A stretch of DNA of 64,000 nucleotides from Burkholderia arboris (lineage in GTDB: Bacteria > Pseudomonadota > Gammaproteobacteria > Burkholderiales > Burkholderiaceae): NCBI RefSeq assembly GCF_902499125.1, contig NZ_CABVPX010000011.1, positions 62,001-126,000 on the forward strand, read 5' to 3'. The notes beneath the pieces were generated by a model. The model was given only the letters and a program-made list of their open reading frames with translations, did no database searches and was not told where the DNA came from. Positions within the stretch are counted from its first letter, which is position 1; each line of letters begins with the position of its first letter. The translations under genes and the position numbers were made by a program. Below, in pieces: positions 48,873-57,474 of the stretch.

Positions 48873-50891
48873 TCACGGCCTGACCATCCACACGAGCAGC
48901 ATCTCGGCGGGCGCGGCCGCCATCCCCGCCGGCGGATGCTCGATCGTCGGCTCGACCGCCAGCGCCTGCGCGATCGCCGCCGCATCGTCGATCGTCGTCG
49001 TGCGCACGATCGTCATCAGCCGGGCCGGCCGGTGCAGCGTCTCGCGATACAGCGCGCCGTACCACAGCGGCCGCATGCCGAGCGCGTCCTGCAGCACGTA
49101 CGGATAACGCCACAGCCGCAGTACGAAGCGGCTTTCCGGATGGGCCGGATCGGCGCGGACGAACACGCGCCGCGTGCTTTCGCCATGCGTATAGCGCGGC
49201 AGCACGGGCAGCGTGTCGGCCGGCGCCTGCGGCAGCAGCCAGCGCAGCGCGGTGGCCGGCGACCACGGCGTCGCGCGCTGCCAGCCGGCCTGCGCGAGAT
49301 GCCGGTCGAGCGTGTCCGACGTCGCGCTCCATTGCAGCGGCAGATACTCCTCGCGGTCGCCGCCGATCTCGGTGCGCCGCGTCGGCACGCGCTGCCATCC
49401 GCCGCGCAGCCACTGGTCGACGGTCATCGCGACCACGTCGCCGACATGCGGGCGCGACGCGCGATCGAGCTGCCATTGCGCGGGCACCGTCCATACCCCG
49501 GCCGTCGCGAGCACGACCACCACCGCGACGAGCGCGCCCCGCGGCTGCACCTGCTCGCGCACACGCCAGTACGCATAGGCGCCGGCAAGCAACGCGAACC
49601 AGGCCAGCCCGAGGCTCCAGCCGCCGAGCAGGCCCGACAACCAGGTATCGCCGACGTACAGCCGCGCGAACCCGCCGAGCACGATCCACAGCACGACTGC
49701 CGTCACGACCGGAATGCGCCACCGTGCTGGCCGGTCGCGCGTGAGCACCCAGCCGAGGCCGCTGCTCGCGAGGATCGCGAACGCGGCGTCGGCATCGGGC
49801 AGCGGCACGTGCAGCGCGCCGGGCGGCAGGCTCGCGGGCGTCGCGCCCGGTACGCCCGCGCCGAACGCCGGCACCAGCACGACGGCGACGCCGACCGTCG
49901 CAAGCCACCACGCGGCATTCAGCCAGCAGCGATGGATCATCAGCCAGACCAGAAACGCGGCCGCGACGATCAACCCCGTATCGTGCCCGTGCAGCACGGC
50001 AAGCGCACTCATCGCGGCATCGACGGGCGGCGTACGCAGGTTCTGGAGGAACGCAAACAACGCGATGTCCGCATGCATCAGCGGATCGTTCGCGACGACG
50101 TCCTGCACGATGCCCGCGAACAGCCACACGCAGCCGACGAACAGCAGCGCGAGCACGGGCACGGCGCCCGGCAGGCCACGCAAGTACGCGATCGCATCGT
50201 GCAGCCGCGCACCGAAGCGCGGCCAGCGGTGTGCGCATGCGTGCACGGCTTCGACGAGCACGCTGCGCAACAACGGCCAGCCGCGCCGCAGCGCGACGCG
50301 TACGCCGATCCACACGAGCGCGACCAGCGCGGCGACGACCAGCAGGATCGCGGCGACCCGCACGCTGATCGCCGCGGCCAGCGCGGCCGACGCGCCGAAC
50401 AAGATGCCGGGTGCGACGTGCACGGGCGCCCATACGAGGGCCGACACGACGTTGACCGGATAGAACGACCGGCGCGGCAGCGTCGCACAGCCGACGACCA
50501 CCGGCACGACCGCACGCACCGGCGCAAGGAAGCGCGCGAGCACGATGCTCTTCATCCCGTGACGCAGCACGAACTCCTCGCCGCGCGCGTACGCGTTCGC
50601 ATAGCCGAAGCGTGCCCACACATTGCGGATCATCCCGCGGTAATGCCGTCCGAGCTCGTAGCTGATCCCGTCGCCGATCACCGCGCCGACGGCCGCGACG
50701 CCGATCGTGGTCCACCCGTCGAGTGCGCCCGCGCCGATCAGCGCACCGGCCGCGAACATCACGGCGCCGGCCGGCACGACCGTGCCGATCAGCGCGATCG
50801 CCTCGGCGCACGCCGTCACGAACACGATCGCCAGCACGAGCAGCGGATGCGCGCCGATCGTCCCGATCCACGCGTGGATCGTGTCGCTCAT
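48873..50891 (-). CDS. DedA / PAP2-like / LssY-like three-domain membrane protein
   Basis: About 672 residues. Domain order: DedA/VTT membrane domain (about 15-200; TACAEAIALIGTVVPAGAVM, GRHYRGMIRNVWARFGY), a PAP2-type membrane domain (about 230-480), and an LssY-C-like soluble domain (about 500-670; TVDQWLRGGWQRVPTRRTEI). In the PAP2 part the PSGH motif is replaced (LPDADAAFAI), and the usual H-x-x-x-D of RLYxGxHWxSD reads RLYVGDTWLSGLLGG. All phosphatase catalytic residues are therefore lost. The start is ATG 50891 or GTG 50900. Probable lipid flippase/scramblase-like role; uncertain. Confidence 0.87.
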   Translation of the reverse strand: MSDTIHAWIGTIGAHPLLVLAIVFVTACAEAIALIGTVVPAGAVMFAAGALIGAGALDGWTTIGVAAVGAVIGDGISYELGRHYRGMIRNVWARFGYANAYARGEEFVLRHGMKSIVLARFLAPVRAVVPVVVGCATLPRRSFYPVNVVSALVWAPVHVAPGILFGASAALAAAISVRVAAILLVVAALVALVWIGVRVALRRGWPLLRSVLVEAVHACAHRWPRFGARLHDAIAYLRGLPGAVPVLALLFVGCVWLFAGIVQDVVANDPLMHADIALFAFLQNLRTPPVDAAMSALAVLHGHDTGLIVAAAFLVWLMIHRCWLNAAWWLATVGVAVVLVPAFGAGVPGATPASLPPGALHVPLPDADAAFAILASSGLGWVLTRDRPARWRIPVVTAVVLWIVLGGFARLYVGDTWLSGLLGGWSLGLAWFALLAGAYAYWRVREQVQPRGALVAVVVVLATAGVWTVPAQWQLDRASRPHVGDVVAMTVDQWLRGGWQRVPTRRTEIGGDREEYLPLQWSATSDTLDRHLAQAGWQRATPWSPATALRWLLPQAPADTLPVLPRYTHGESTRRVFVRADPAHPESRFVLRLWRYPYVLQDALGMRPLWYGALYRETLHRPARLMTIVRTTTIDDAAAIAQALAVEPTIEHPPAGMAAAPAEMLLVWMVRP

Positions 50892-50993
50892 GGCACGCAC
50901 CGTGGCGAAACGATCCGGCGGACGAACACCGGGTCGGCGAAGGCATGGGGAACGGTCATGGCGAGGTGCGCGCGGTCGCGCCGGCGTGAACGG

Positions 50994-51446
50994 TCAATCG
51001 AACTCGTGCTGCCGCGCGTCGGCCTCGAGCGGCGCGTCGTGGTAGCCGACCGTCGCGATCTCCTGCAGATAGCGCGCGAGAAACGCGCCGATCGAGCCGG
51101 CGGCCTCGTATTGATGCACGTGACGGAATTCGTGGGTCAGCAGGCGGCGCGTGTCCTGCCCGCGCAGCACGTACACCGCATGACCGAGCGTGAGGCCAAT
51201 CGTCCCCGGCGACAGCAGCCCCGTGTCGCGGGCAATCGCGGCCAGTGTGGAGGTCTCGGGAAACGGCATGCGGTCGACGATCACGAGGCGGACCCGCTCC
51301 GGCCGCGCAACGCCCACCGTGCGCGCGTCGTCGGCCTGCGCCGGCGTCAGCGGCGCGCCCTGCGCGATCCCGCGCGCCGCCTCCGCATCGGCCCATGCGA
51401 TCGCAGCAGGCAGGGCGGACGGCAGGATATCGGCAAGGTCGATCAT
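50994..51446 (-). CDS. Small HExxH putative zinc-peptidase-like protein
   Basis: 150-residue cytoplasmic protein of unrecognised family. It carries H105-E-F-R-H109 followed by E114 (LLTHEFRHVHQYEA), an HExxH-x4-E arrangement that could hold zinc as in gluzincin-like mini-peptidases. GAGGAG lies 8 bases before ATG 51446. It is separate from the DedA-like gene by 102 bases on the same strand, possibly co-transcribed. Full-length peptidase domains are larger, so it may be a minimal metalloprotease or a structural relative. Confidence 0.75.
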   Translation of the reverse strand: MIDLADILPSALPAAIAWADAEAARGIAQGAPLTPAQADDARTVGVARPERVRLVIVDRMPFPETSTLAAIARDTGLLSPGTIGLTLGHAVYVLRGQDTRRLLTHEFRHVHQYEAAGSIGAFLARYLQEIATVGYHDAPLEADARQHEFD

Positions 51447-51780
51447 CGCGGGGCTCCTCGGCGGGTGGCGTGGCGAGTGCATTGGCATCGGGCACCAGTT
51501 TAGTCCCGAATCAGGACGGTTCGCGGAGCGGTTCCCGTGACGCCGTGCCGGCCCGCCCATTGCGCAGCAGTCACCCGGGAATACCCTGATCCGCAAGCGC
51601 TTCGCATCGTACCCTTTCCGGCTGATTATTTCGTTTCAGTACACATTCGGCTCCAAGCTATCTCGAAAATTTCCCGGATGAGTACCGTTTTTGGGTCCGA
51701 CGGAATATATTGGTCAGAAGAACGGCCGCGGCGACAACCTGACAAGCAGTTCGCGGCGTCATCCCGAAGAGGGTCGCTAG
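51447..51780. promoter_or_regulatory. Divergent promoter region of HExxH gene and NarL-type regulator
   Basis: 334 bases with no supported gene. The half nearest the response regulator (51600-51720) is markedly less GC-rich, with TTATTTCG, AAAATTTCCCGG and GAATATATTGG (about 51700-51710). The last is a plausible -10 for the two-component operon, although no clear -35 was found. Confidence 0.4.
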
Positions 51781-52428
51781 ATGATCAGGGTAATTCTGGC
51801 TGACGATCACGCAGTCATGCGGGACGGACTGCGTTACATCCTGGAAATGGCCGGCGGTTTCGAGATCGTCGGCGAGGCGAGCGACGGCTCGGCCACGCTC
51901 GCGCTGGCCGAACGCGCCGCGGCCGACGTGCTGCTGCTCGACCTGTCGATGCCCGCGCCGACCGGCATCGAGCTGATCCGCCTGGTCAAGCGCCATGCGC
52001 CGTCGCTGCGCACGCTCGTGCTGACGATGCACGCCGAGGCGCAATACGCGGCGCGTGCGTTCAAGGCCGGCGCCACCGGCTACCTGACGAAGGACAGCGC
52101 GACGGCCGAGCTCGTCGAGGCCGTCGGCAAGGTTGCGGCGGGCGGCGTGTACGTGAGCCCGTCCGCGGCCGAAAGCCTCGCGCGCACGTTGCGTGCGCCG
52201 GCTCAGACCTTGCCGCACGAACGGCTGTCCGCCCGCGAGCTCGACGTGATGCGCCGCATCGTCGCGGGCCAGACCGTCACGCAGATCGCGTCCGAACTCG
52301 CGCTGAGCGCGAAGACGGTCAGCACGTACAAGACTCGGATCCTCGAGAAAATGGAATTGCCGCACGAAGCCGCACTGGTCCGCTATGCGGTGCGCCACGA
52401 CCTCGACCCCGGCTCCGACGACGCATGA
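51781..52428 (+). CDS. NarL/FixJ-family response regulator
   Basis: 215 residues: receiver domain with acidic cluster D8/D9, phospho-acceptor D54 (VLLLDLSMPAPTGIEL) and Lys in GYLTKDS, then a LuxR helix-turn-helix (LSARELDVMRRIVAGQTVTQ, IASELALSAKTVSTYKTRIL). Output is DNA binding. The stop overlaps the ATG of the kinase gene (ATGA at 52425-52428), so they form a coupled two-component pair. Target genes unknown. Confidence 0.95.
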   Translation: MIRVILADDHAVMRDGLRYILEMAGGFEIVGEASDGSATLALAERAAADVLLLDLSMPAPTGIELIRLVKRHAPSLRTLVLTMHAEAQYAARAFKAGATGYLTKDSATAELVEAVGKVAAGGVYVSPSAAESLARTLRAPAQTLPHERLSARELDVMRRIVAGQTVTQIASELALSAKTVSTYKTRILEKMELPHEAALVRYAVRHDLDPGSDDA

Positions 52429-54218
52429 CGACCGCCTTCCCCTTCCCGCCCGCGCCGCCGGACGACGACGATCCCGACGCGTCGCGCCTGTTCATGTCGT
52501 CGCTGCCGCCGGGCCGGCGCGAACGGCGGTTCGCGCTCGCGACCGTGCTCGTGTCGGCCGCGATCTTCGCCGTGCTCGCGCCGTTCGCGGGCATGCCGCT
52601 CGCGCCCGGCTGGGCATTCATTCCGGTGTACCAGTCGGCGATCGTCGTCAACGACATGGTGACGGCCGGCCTGCTGCTCGGCCAGTACGCGATCCTGCGC
52701 CAGAAGCCGCTGCTCGTGCTCGCGGGCGGCTACCTGTTCACGGGCTTCATGGCCGGCACGCACATGCTGACCTTTCCTGGCCTGTTCGCGCCGAAGGGCC
52801 TGCTCGGCGCCGGCGACCAGACCACCGCGTGGCTGTACCTGTTCTGGCATGGCGGCTTTCCGCTGGCGGTTTCCGCCTATGCGCTGCTGCGCGCGACGTC
52901 GCGCGCACGCCCGATCCCGACCCCGCAGCGCCGTGCGGCGATTCCGGTGGTGTTCTGCATCGCGTCGGCGGTCGCCGCGACGGTCGCGCTCGCGCTGCTC
53001 GCGACCGCCGGCCACGACCTGCTGCCGCGCATCATGAACGGCAACCGGATGGCCGCGACGATGACGAACGCGATCACGGTCGTCTGGGGGCTGAACCTGA
53101 TCGCGCTGATGCTGATGTGGTGGCAGCGGCGCCGCCATTCCGTGCTCGACCTGTGGGTGATGACGGTGCTCGTCGCGTGGCTGTTCGACATCGCGCTGTC
53201 GTCGATGCTGAATCACGGCCGCTACGATCTCGGCTTCTACGCGGGGCGCGCATACGGTCTCGTCGCGTCCGGCGTCGTGCTGTTCGCAATGCTGTTCGAG
53301 AACGGCCGGCTGCATGCGCAGACGGTGCGCGCGCTGGCCGGCGCACGTTACCAGCATCTGCTCGTCGTGCAGAAGAGCGCGCAGCTGAACGATGCGAACG
53401 AACGGCTCGAACAGCGCGTCGCCGCGCGCACCGCGCAACTGAGCGCGTCGAACCGCGACCTGCGGCGCGAAGTCGAGGAGCGCGTACGCGCGGAGCGGGC
53501 GCTGCAGGCCTCGCGCGAAGAATTGCGCGAGATTGCCGCGATCAGCGCCAGCGCACGCGAAGCCGAGCAGCGCCGCATCGCGCGCGAACTGCACGACGAA
53601 CTCGCGCAGACGCTCGCGACGCTGAAGAACGATCTCGAATGGCTGATCGACCGCGTACCGCAGGACGACGCGCAGCTCGCACGCAAGATCGCGGCGATGC
53701 ATACGCTGGCGCGCGGCGCGGTGGCCGCGACGCGGCGCATCGCGTCCGACCTGCGCCCGCTGATGCTGGATGACCTCGGCTTCGCCGCGGCGATGCAATG
53801 GCTCGTGGAAGATTTCCGGCACCGTCACGGGATTGCGTGCTCGCTGCACGTCGAGCCGGCCGAGCTGCAACTCGACGAGCCGTATGCGACGGCCGTGTTC
53901 CGCATCGCGCAGGAAGCGCTGGCCAACATCGCACGGCACGCGGCCGCGTCGCATGCGAGCGTCGAACTCCTGTACGGCGGCGATGAGATCGCGCTGACGA
54001 TCCGCGACGACGGCGCGGGATTCGATCCTGCCGTGCCGCGCAAGTCAGGTTCGTTCGGGCTGGTGGGATTGCGCGAGCGCGCGTATCTGGTCGGCGGCAC
54101 GCTGCGGATCGCGACGACGCTCGGCGAAGGCACGACGGTCGAGGTCGAGATTCCGCTGACGCATGCGCCGGCGGCGGTCGCGCATGGCGGGAATGGGGGG
54201 GTGCGGATCGATCGCTGA
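52425..54218 (+). CDS. MASE4-type membrane sensor histidine kinase (HisKA_3)
   Basis: 597 residues. A cytosolic Pro/Asp-rich start is followed by a MASE4-like membrane sensor (about 40-310, seven or so helices), a coiled coil (NDANERLEQRVAARTAQLSA), HisKA_3 with phospho-acceptor H390 (RRIARELHDELAQTLATLK), and HATPase (ANIARHAAASHASVE, DDGAGFDPAVP, GLVGLRERAYLVGG). Its 3' 102 bases are duplicated at 54943-55044, beyond a toxin-antitoxin module. The present C-terminus (HGGNGGVRIDR) therefore may not be the ancestral one, which the second copy suggests was HGGNRDSRR. Confidence 0.93.
   Translation: MTTAFPFPPAPPDDDDPDASRLFMSSLPPGRRERRFALATVLVSAAIFAVLAPFAGMPLAPGWAFIPVYQSAIVVNDMVTAGLLLGQYAILRQKPLLVLAGGYLFTGFMAGTHMLTFPGLFAPKGLLGAGDQTTAWLYLFWHGGFPLAVSAYALLRATSRARPIPTPQRRAAIPVVFCIASAVAATVALALLATAGHDLLPRIMNGNRMAATMTNAITVVWGLNLIALMLMWWQRRRHSVLDLWVMTVLVAWLFDIALSSMLNHGRYDLGFYAGRAYGLVASGVVLFAMLFENGRLHAQTVRALAGARYQHLLVVQKSAQLNDANERLEQRVAARTAQLSASNRDLRREVEERVRAERALQASREELREIAAISASAREAEQRRIARELHDELAQTLATLKNDLEWLIDRVPQDDAQLARKIAAMHTLARGAVAATRRIASDLRPLMLDDLGFAAAMQWLVEDFRHRHGIACSLHVEPAELQLDEPYATAVFRIAQEALANIARHAAASHASVELLYGGDEIALTIRDDGAGFDPAVPRKSGSFGLVGLRERAYLVGGTLRIATTLGEGTTVEVEIPLTHAPAAVAHGGNGGVRIDR
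54093..54194 (+). repeat. Direct repeat copy 1 (3' end of kinase gene)
   Basis: 102 bases covering kinase residues about 557-590. Repeated at 54943-55044 with two mismatches (positions 54135 and 54142) and a constant offset of 850 bases. The parDE module lies between the copies. Confidence 0.93.
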
Positions 54219-54265
54219 CCGAGGCGGCAATGCCGGCGAATGCCGGCTGCCGCGTCGATCACGCA

Positions 54266-54565
54266 TCAGTGGTAGTCATCTTCCCGTTGATGACGTACGG
54301 CGAGAATCGTGACTTGCTCGGCCGCTTCGATCTCGAACAGCAGGACATAGCCCGATGTGCCGAAGGACACGATCAGCTCGCGCAAAAACGGATTTCCATC
54401 GTCGATCTTGCGGCATGTGAACGGAAACATTCGCAGCATGGCGATACCGTGTTCGATCGCGTCCGCGGCGCGCGCCGCAGCATCCACATCACGTTCGAGC
54501 AGGTATCGATACATCCGGACCGGATCTTCACGCGCCGCACGCGTATATCGGACCTGATAGATCAA
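54266..54565 (-). CDS. parE: ParE/RelE-family toxin
   Basis: 99-residue toxin of the ParE/RelE superfamily (YQVRYTRAAREDPVRMYRYL; AAARAADAIEHGIAMLRMFP; VLLFEIEAAEQVTILAVRHQ with the final His-Gln-Arg stretch). ParE members poison DNA gyrase, while RelE members cut mRNA; the ArgArg-Tyr pattern fits ParE better. The start is a TTG at 54565 that overlaps the parD TGA (TTGA), so translation is coupled to the antitoxin and kept low. It sits between two copies of the kinase 3' end. Confidence 0.88.
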   Translation of the reverse strand: MIYQVRYTRAAREDPVRMYRYLLERDVDAAARAADAIEHGIAMLRMFPFTCRKIDDGNPFLRELIVSFGTSGYVLLFEIEAAEQVTILAVRHQREDDYH

Positions 54566-54837
54566 CCGGCCGCCTTCGTTGCACGCGCAGCCTTCAGCAT
54601 GCCCTCGAGTTCGGCCTGCACGTCGGCGGCATCGACGTATTCACCGGTACGACGCGCCTCGTCGCGCGATGCGAGGCCACGGGTCACAAACTCGCGCTGC
54701 AGGCGGCGGCGCGCAATACCATCGCGCAGCGCCGACTCCATGAACGCGGACAAGGTCTCGTTTTCCTCGAGGACCGACTCTGCCGCCTCCCGCAATTGCG
54801 GATCGACACGCAGCGCCGGCATGGTCGCGGTTTTCAT
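54562..54837 (-). CDS. parD: ParD-like antitoxin
   Basis: 91-residue antitoxin. The N-terminal ribbon-helix-helix (TATMPALRVDPQLREAAESV; ETLSAFMESALRDGIARRR) binds DNA, and the C-terminal tail (GEYVDAADVQAELEGMLKAA) should wrap the toxin. The start at 54837 (MKTATMP) is preferred: GGGG lies 8 bases upstream, whereas ATG 54849 lies inside the operator palindrome. Antitoxin first, toxin second with overlap is the standard order. Confidence 0.88.
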   Translation of the reverse strand: MKTATMPALRVDPQLREAAESVLEENETLSAFMESALRDGIARRRLQREFVTRGLASRDEARRTGEYVDAADVQAELEGMLKAARATKAAG

Positions 54838-54846
54838 CGCACACCC

Positions 54847-54870
54847 CATGTATTACATATGTAATGCATG
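54847..54870. promoter_or_regulatory. Near-perfect 24-bp palindrome, parDE operator
   Basis: The two 12-base halves are reverse complements with one mismatch. The 14-base core ATTACATATGTAAT (54852-54865) is perfect. It lies 10-33 bases upstream of the parD start and is the only strongly AT-rich spot nearby, so it likely overlaps the -10. Ribbon-helix-helix antitoxins repress their own operon at such sites. Confidence 0.75.
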
Positions 54871-54942
54871 GTAGCACACCCGCTTTTTCGCGGGCAGTCG
54901 GCCATTCGGCCTAACCAACTTATCCGGAACCGCCATCCGGCG

Positions 54943-55044
54943 GGCGGCACGCTGCGGATCGCGACGACGCTCGGCGAAGGCACGGCGGTCGCGGTCGAGA
55001 TTCCGCTGACGCATGCGCCGGCGGCGGTCGCGCATGGCGGGAAT
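54943..55044 (+). repeat. Direct repeat copy 2 (orphan 3' end of kinase gene)
   Basis: Second copy of 54093-54194, 100 of 102 bases identical. It continues in frame to HGGNRDSRR and a TAG ending at 55062. It has no 5' part and is not translated as a gene. It probably marks the original kinase end displaced by the toxin-antitoxin insertion. Confidence 0.9.
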
Positions 55045-55113
55045 CGGGATTCGCGGAGGTAGGCCGGGTGAATGCCGCAGGCGATGGAAAACGCCGGGGC
55101 GCGATGGCTTGGT

Positions 55114-55213
55114 CGACCGCCTTCGTCACACCTGCCACTTTCAACATGCGCTCGTGTTCCGCCTGAACGTTTGCAGCTTCGACATGTTCACCGGTCCGGC
55201 GACCACGACTCAT
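55114..55213 (-). pseudogene. Decayed second parD C-terminal fragment
   Basis: On the minus strand this reads SRGRRTGEHVEAANVQAEHE then RMLKVAGVTKAV, clearly homologous to the parD C-terminus (ARRTGEYVDAADVQAELEG, MLKAARATKAA). At the DNA level the two are roughly three-quarters identical by eye. No N-terminus, operator or toxin accompanies it. It is the trace of an earlier or duplicated module at the same site. Confidence 0.75.
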
Positions 55214-55362
55214 TCGCTACCCGACACTTCGCGCTTGCCATCATCCCGTGGCAACAGGATTCGTACCGGCCCTGGCGCGACGCGCGACGCTACAATTCGT
55301 CGCGGCCCTCGACATCGGCCGTTCCATTGCACCGGCCAACCGGATTCCACCCCATCGCCACG

Positions 55363-56043
55363 ATGAAAACCCTCCGCAACTACGTCCTTTCCTTCTTCAT
55401 CGTCGTGGTCGGCTGGCTTGCGGTATCGCTGCTGTGCTGGCCCACCCTGCTCGCGCTGCAGGCGCTGACGAAGATCCTGTTCATTCCGCATCCGGCCGGC
55501 AGCTACATCGGGCTCGGGTTCGTATCGACCGCCCGGCTCATGGATTTTCCGACCAGCTTCGTCGGCGCCTATTCGGTGCCGTTCATGAACGTGCCGCTCG
55601 GGTTCATCGCGATCGCCTGGTGGCTGGGCGTTGCGATCATCGTACCGACGACCTGCGCGCGATACCGCGTCATGGTGCGCGGCCGCCCGTCGGCACGGGC
55701 CGTCCTGTGGCGCGGGGCGCGCTCATTGCTGGTCTTCACCGTCGCCGTGCTCGTCGTCGCGACGCCGTTCCTGCGTCGCTACGAAATCGTGACGCCGGAT
55801 CACCTCTACGTGCGACACCTGTTCGACTGGCACGAACGCGCGTATCCGCTTGCATCGCTGCAGGCAATCCGCGTGGACAACCCCGGCGGCAGCCGCAGCA
55901 TCATCACGTGGGATTTCATCTTCGACGGCGACAACCGCTTCACGACGACCGCGCCGGACATCCACGCGCTCAAATACCTGCTGTCGAACACGCACGCGTC
56001 GGCCAATTTCGCGGTCGTCGGGAACCAGGTGATGAAGCGGTAG
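55363..56043 (+). CDS. Uncharacterised membrane protein
   Basis: 226 residues, family not recognised. About four hydrophobic helices: LSFFIVVVGWLAVSLLCWPT, SVPFMNVPLGFIAIAWWLGV, and LLVFTVAVLVVATPFL among them. The last 80 residues form a soluble tail (DHLYVRHLFDWHERAYPLAS; TWDFIFDGDNRFTTTAPDIH) that looks like a PH-type beta domain. The ATG at 55363 is chosen because the hydrophobic N-terminus begins there; an upstream in-frame ORF is low quality and overlaps the parD remnant. Convergent with the MFS gene. Confidence 0.75.
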   Translation: MKTLRNYVLSFFIVVVGWLAVSLLCWPTLLALQALTKILFIPHPAGSYIGLGFVSTARLMDFPTSFVGAYSVPFMNVPLGFIAIAWWLGVAIIVPTTCARYRVMVRGRPSARAVLWRGARSLLVFTVAVLVVATPFLRRYEIVTPDHLYVRHLFDWHERAYPLASLQAIRVDNPGGSRSIITWDFIFDGDNRFTTTAPDIHALKYLLSNTHASANFAVVGNQVMKR

Positions 56044-56055
56044 CGCCGCCCGTCC

Positions 56056-57366
56056 TCACACCCGCGCCGCGACCATCCCCCGCTCCGACCGCGTCCACGC
56101 GACCAGCGCGCCGATCCCGAGCAGCGCGAGGCACACGATCGGCACGATCATCGGCCCGAACGCGCTGCCCGTCACCTTGCCCGCGAACGGCATCAGGTTC
56201 TGGCTGAAGAAGCCGCCGAGGTTGCCGATCGAGTTGATCGCCGCGACGCTCGCCGCCGCCCGTGCGCCGGTGAAGTAACGCGGCGGCATCGACCAGAAGC
56301 ACGGATACAGCAGCGGGATGCATGCACCGCCGAGCACGAGCGCGATGAAGCGCAGCGGCGTCGACGGCAACACGAGGCTCAGCAGGAAGCCGAGCGCGCC
56401 AAGCGCCGCGACGATCGCGATCGTGCGCAGGATGCTCTTCGCGCGGCGCAGCTTCGCCGGCAGCCACAGCAGCAGCAGCACCGCGAGCGCCCACGGCAGC
56501 ATGCTCAGGAAGCCGTTCATGCTGCTCGACACGCCGAACGATTTCACGAGCGTCGGCAGCCAGTACGTGACGCCGTACAGCGACGTCGACATCAGCATGT
56601 AGGTGGCCGCGAACAGCATCACGCGCGGATCGAGCAGCGCCTTCCACGGCTGACCGTGTTCGGCCTGCGCCGGCTTCTCGCGCTCCAGCGCGGCCGCGAC
56701 GATCTGCTTCTCGCGCTCGTCGAGGAACGGCGCTTCGCGGAACGATGCCGGCAGCACGCGGAACACAACGATCGCGACGATCACGGCCGGAATGCCTGTC
56801 GCAATGAATACCCATTGCCAGCCCGCGAGGCCCCACACGCCGTTCAGGCTCAGCAGCACGCCGCCGACCAGCGAGCCGAGCATGTTCGCGAGCGCGCTGC
56901 CGAGCGTGAAGATGCCGAGCACCTTCGCGCGGTAGCTCTGCGGAAACCACAGCGTCAGGTAGTAGATCACGCCCGGATAGAAGCCGGCCTCGGCGATGCC
57001 GAGCAGGAAGCGCAGCGAGCAGAACGCGGGCATCGACGTCGTGAAGCCCATCAGCACCGTGATGAGGCCCCACGTCAGCATGATCCGCGCGAGCCACACG
57101 CGCGCGCCGTAGCGATGCAGCGCGAGCGTGCTCGGCACCTCGAACAGCAGGTAGCCGATGAAGAACAGCGACGACGCGAGCCCGAAGGCGGCCTCCGTCA
57201 TCCCGAGGCTGTGCACCATCTGCAGTTTCGCGAAACCGACGTTCTGCCGGTCGATGAACGCGATCAGGAACATCACGACGAGGATGGGCAGCAGGCGCCG
57301 CGCCATCTTCGACATGATGCGCTGTTCTTCGGCGGACGCGGGGTCCAGGGTGTCGGTAGCGTTCAC
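56056..57366 (-). CDS. MFS transporter, ACS (anion:cation symporter) family
   Basis: 436-residue transporter of the ACS branch (VVMFLIAFIDRQNVGFAKLQ; RFLLGIAEAGFYPGVIYYLT; QWVFIATGIPAVIVAIVVFR), relatives of galactonate, tartrate and hydroxyaromatic-acid carriers. The start is GTG 57366 with AAGGAG 7 bases upstream; this gives the usual N-terminal length. It follows the binding-protein gene by 108 bases on the same strand and may be co-regulated with it. Substrate unknown. Confidence 0.92.
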   Translation of the reverse strand: MNATDTLDPASAEEQRIMSKMARRLLPILVVMFLIAFIDRQNVGFAKLQMVHSLGMTEAAFGLASSLFFIGYLLFEVPSTLALHRYGARVWLARIMLTWGLITVLMGFTTSMPAFCSLRFLLGIAEAGFYPGVIYYLTLWFPQSYRAKVLGIFTLGSALANMLGSLVGGVLLSLNGVWGLAGWQWVFIATGIPAVIVAIVVFRVLPASFREAPFLDEREKQIVAAALEREKPAQAEHGQPWKALLDPRVMLFAATYMLMSTSLYGVTYWLPTLVKSFGVSSSMNGFLSMLPWALAVLLLLWLPAKLRRAKSILRTIAIVAALGALGFLLSLVLPSTPLRFIALVLGGACIPLLYPCFWSMPPRYFTGARAAASVAAINSIGNLGGFFSQNLMPFAGKVTGSAFGPMIVPIVCLALLGIGALVAWTRSERGMVAARV

Positions 57367-57474
57367 TTCAGGCTCCTTGCGTGAATCGGTTGCGTATCGG
57401 TTGCATATCGTTTGAACCGGCACCGCGCGCAGCGTGCGCGGGCGCAGGATGTCTCGTTGACGGAGCGGCGGCGC

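Noticed and set aside
48729..51503. 924-codon plus-strand open frame opposite the DedA/LssY-like gene
   Set aside because: Antisense shadow except for the first ~40 codons, which carry the antitoxin remnant reported separately.
54266..54849. Insertion sequence or transposon carrying parDE
   Set aside because: No transposase and no terminal inverted repeats; only the direct repeat of the kinase end flanks the module.
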